Positions 63,032 to 64,000 of a stretch of 64,000 bases of DNA are shown here, piece after piece (the stretch's first letter is position 1; every line of letters starts with the position of its first letter). The translations under genes were made by a program, and so were the position numbers. Source of the stretch: Nocardioides sp. SYSU D00065 (GTDB lineage: Bacteria; Actinomycetota; Actinomycetes; Propionibacteriales; Nocardioidaceae); assembly GCF_017916425.1 (NCBI RefSeq), contig NZ_JAFMSX010000004.1:124001-188000 (forward strand). The letters run 5' to 3'. A model generated the notes under the pieces. That model saw nothing but the letters and a program-made list of their open reading frames with translations, was not told the origin of the DNA and did not search any database.

Positions 63032-64000
63032 GGCTCCAGAACTTCCTCGAGTGCGCGGAGAAAGCCACTGACGCCTCGTTGGCGGGGAAGCACCTGACGG
63101 TCCTTCGGCCGCACGGCGTCGATTGCCCCCGTCGCCTGATGGGCGGCGTGCCACGTGTCGACGACCAGTTCGTCCGCTCGCTCGGCGAGTGATCGAAGCG
63201 CTTGGGTCGCGACCGTGTCGCTGTTTCCGCGTACCTCCCGCGGCTGGCAGAGCTTCCTCAGACGGCTCTCCAGTGCAGCAGCGGCCCTGGGCAGCAGGGA
63301 GTAGACGCCAATGAGTTTTCCGTCGAGGGCTGCCCACACGTCTCGCTCCTCGCTGGGAGGCTCAACATCGAGCGCCGGCAGGCCCAGGTCCGCAGCAAGC
63401 CCCTCCACCTCAATGCGCTCGCGGAAACTCAAGCGTCCAACGTGCTGTCGAGCGCTGTTGATGATCGTGGCTGCCGACGCCGTTCGCTTCGCGTCATCTG
63501 GACACGGCGAGTCTGCGAGACCTTCCAACACGCTGACGCACCACGTAATCGCCTTGGGGGAAGCGATCCGCACCCAGATTTCGGTCGTCAGGGTCAGGAT
63601 GTCGCCGTACTCCGAGGCCGTTGGTCCCACGTCAAGCCACGCGGCGAACAGGTCCAGGTACGCCAGACGCACCATCTCACTGAAGTTCTCCTGGGCCGAC
63701 AACAGCACGAGCACGGCCTGACAGAAGTCGTTCGTGGAGCCCGCTGCCAGGGAGCGGGCGGTCTCCTTACAGAGGAGGTCGGTTGATGCCCGAAGTTGAT
63801 CAGCGTTGACTCCGTCCGACGCTTCGAGCAGTGCGTCGCAGAGTTCGGCAACTTTCCCCGCCTCCAGGCTCGCAACTGGAGCCCAGGAATCGGCACTGTT
63901 GCGAGCAACGGCACCGGCGTCCGACCAGCGCGTGTCGGCAGCAAGCCGTGACGCCCACTCGACCCAGCCTGGACAGGCGTCGTCAACCAACTGCTGGAGT
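63028..64000 (-). CDS. Unknown protein, 5' end beyond the window (partial)
   Basis: The frame is open to the right edge, so at least the last 323 residues are seen. The protein is helical, acidic and free of membrane segments (NDFCQAVLVLLSAQENFSEM, DILTLTTEIWVRIASPK). The end is basic (DRQVLPRQRGVSGFLRALEE) after ELVVDTWHAAHQATGAIDAV. I recognise no domain. It is convergent with the dpdA operon and shares the lower GC of the island, so it may be another island component. Confidence 0.65.
   Translation of the reverse strand, partial: LQQLVDDACPGWVEWASRLAADTRWSDAGAVARNSADSWAPVASLEAGKVAELCDALLEASDGVNADQLRASTDLLCKETARSLAAGSTNDFCQAVLVLLSAQENFSEMVRLAYLDLFAAWLDVGPTASEYGDILTLTTEIWVRIASPKAITWCVSVLEGLADSPCPDDAKRTASAATIINSARQHVGRLSFRERIEVEGLAADLGLPALDVEPPSEERDVWAALDGKLIGVYSLLPRAAAALESRLRKLCQPREVRGNSDTVATQALRSLAERADELVVDTWHAAHQATGAIDAVRPKDRQVLPRQRGVSGFLRALEEVLEP

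Overview
The window is chromosomal DNA from a high-GC actinobacterium. A Nocardioides-like member of the Nocardioidaceae is the best guess. This rests on gene content and order (lpdA-sucB then lipB-lipA-DUF4191-RDD-glnA; pgsA-rimO-rodZ-like-ftsK; dapA-RNase J; thyA-dfrA), GC-biased codon use, many GTG starts and a GlnR-type operator before glnA. No 16S rRNA or other marker is present to fix the genus. I see no tRNA, rRNA, CRISPR array, insertion sequence or integrase gene.

Bases 1-5.3 kb hold the end of an Lhr helicase, a Nei-type DNA glycosylase, a cinA-clgR pair and a family 15 glycoside hydrolase. From 5.4 to 16.3 kb there are three large secreted phosphoesterases on the minus strand: a nuclease/5'-nucleotidase fusion, a 5'-nucleotidase and a second nuclease. 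Together they look able to break extracellular nucleic acid down to nucleosides and phosphate. From 16.4 to 23 kb lies a minus-strand housekeeping run (ftsK, rodZ-like, rimO, pgsA). From 23 to 34.4 kb there are two secreted metalloproteases, an orphan GAF histidine kinase, dapA-RNase J and small genes. From 34.5 to 38.4 kb a tight minus-strand cluster carries gcvT, a methyltransferase, thyA, dfrA and a short GntR regulator. From 38.4 to 53.5 kb come pepA, lpdA, sucB, a one-chain ABC exporter, lipB, lipA and glnA; lipB and lipA make the lipoyl cofactor used by SucB and by the glycine cleavage system.

The most interesting part is 53.7 kb to the window end. It starts just past the glnA terminator, has visibly lower GC and is accessory in character. 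Leftward operons carry queC-queE-queD plus a VUT (YhhQ-type) queuosine-precursor transporter, then a DGQHR-family protein and an HNH endonuclease. A divergent rightward operon of four overlapping genes carries an unknown protein, a DGQHR protein, a TGT-like DpdA and another DGQHR protein. I read this as a 7-deazaguanine DNA modification (Dpd-type) island: QueDEC make preQ0 (or the transporter imports a precursor), DpdA exchanges it into DNA with help from DGQHR partners, and the HNH protein may be a nuclease effector. The known Dpd helicase and phospholipase-D restriction genes are not in the window, and three DGQHR paralogues plus an unknown coupled gene make the layout unusual. The last gene runs off the right edge.

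Coordinates and motifs were read directly. Family names come from recognisable motifs, not database searches. Functional links inside the island are inference.
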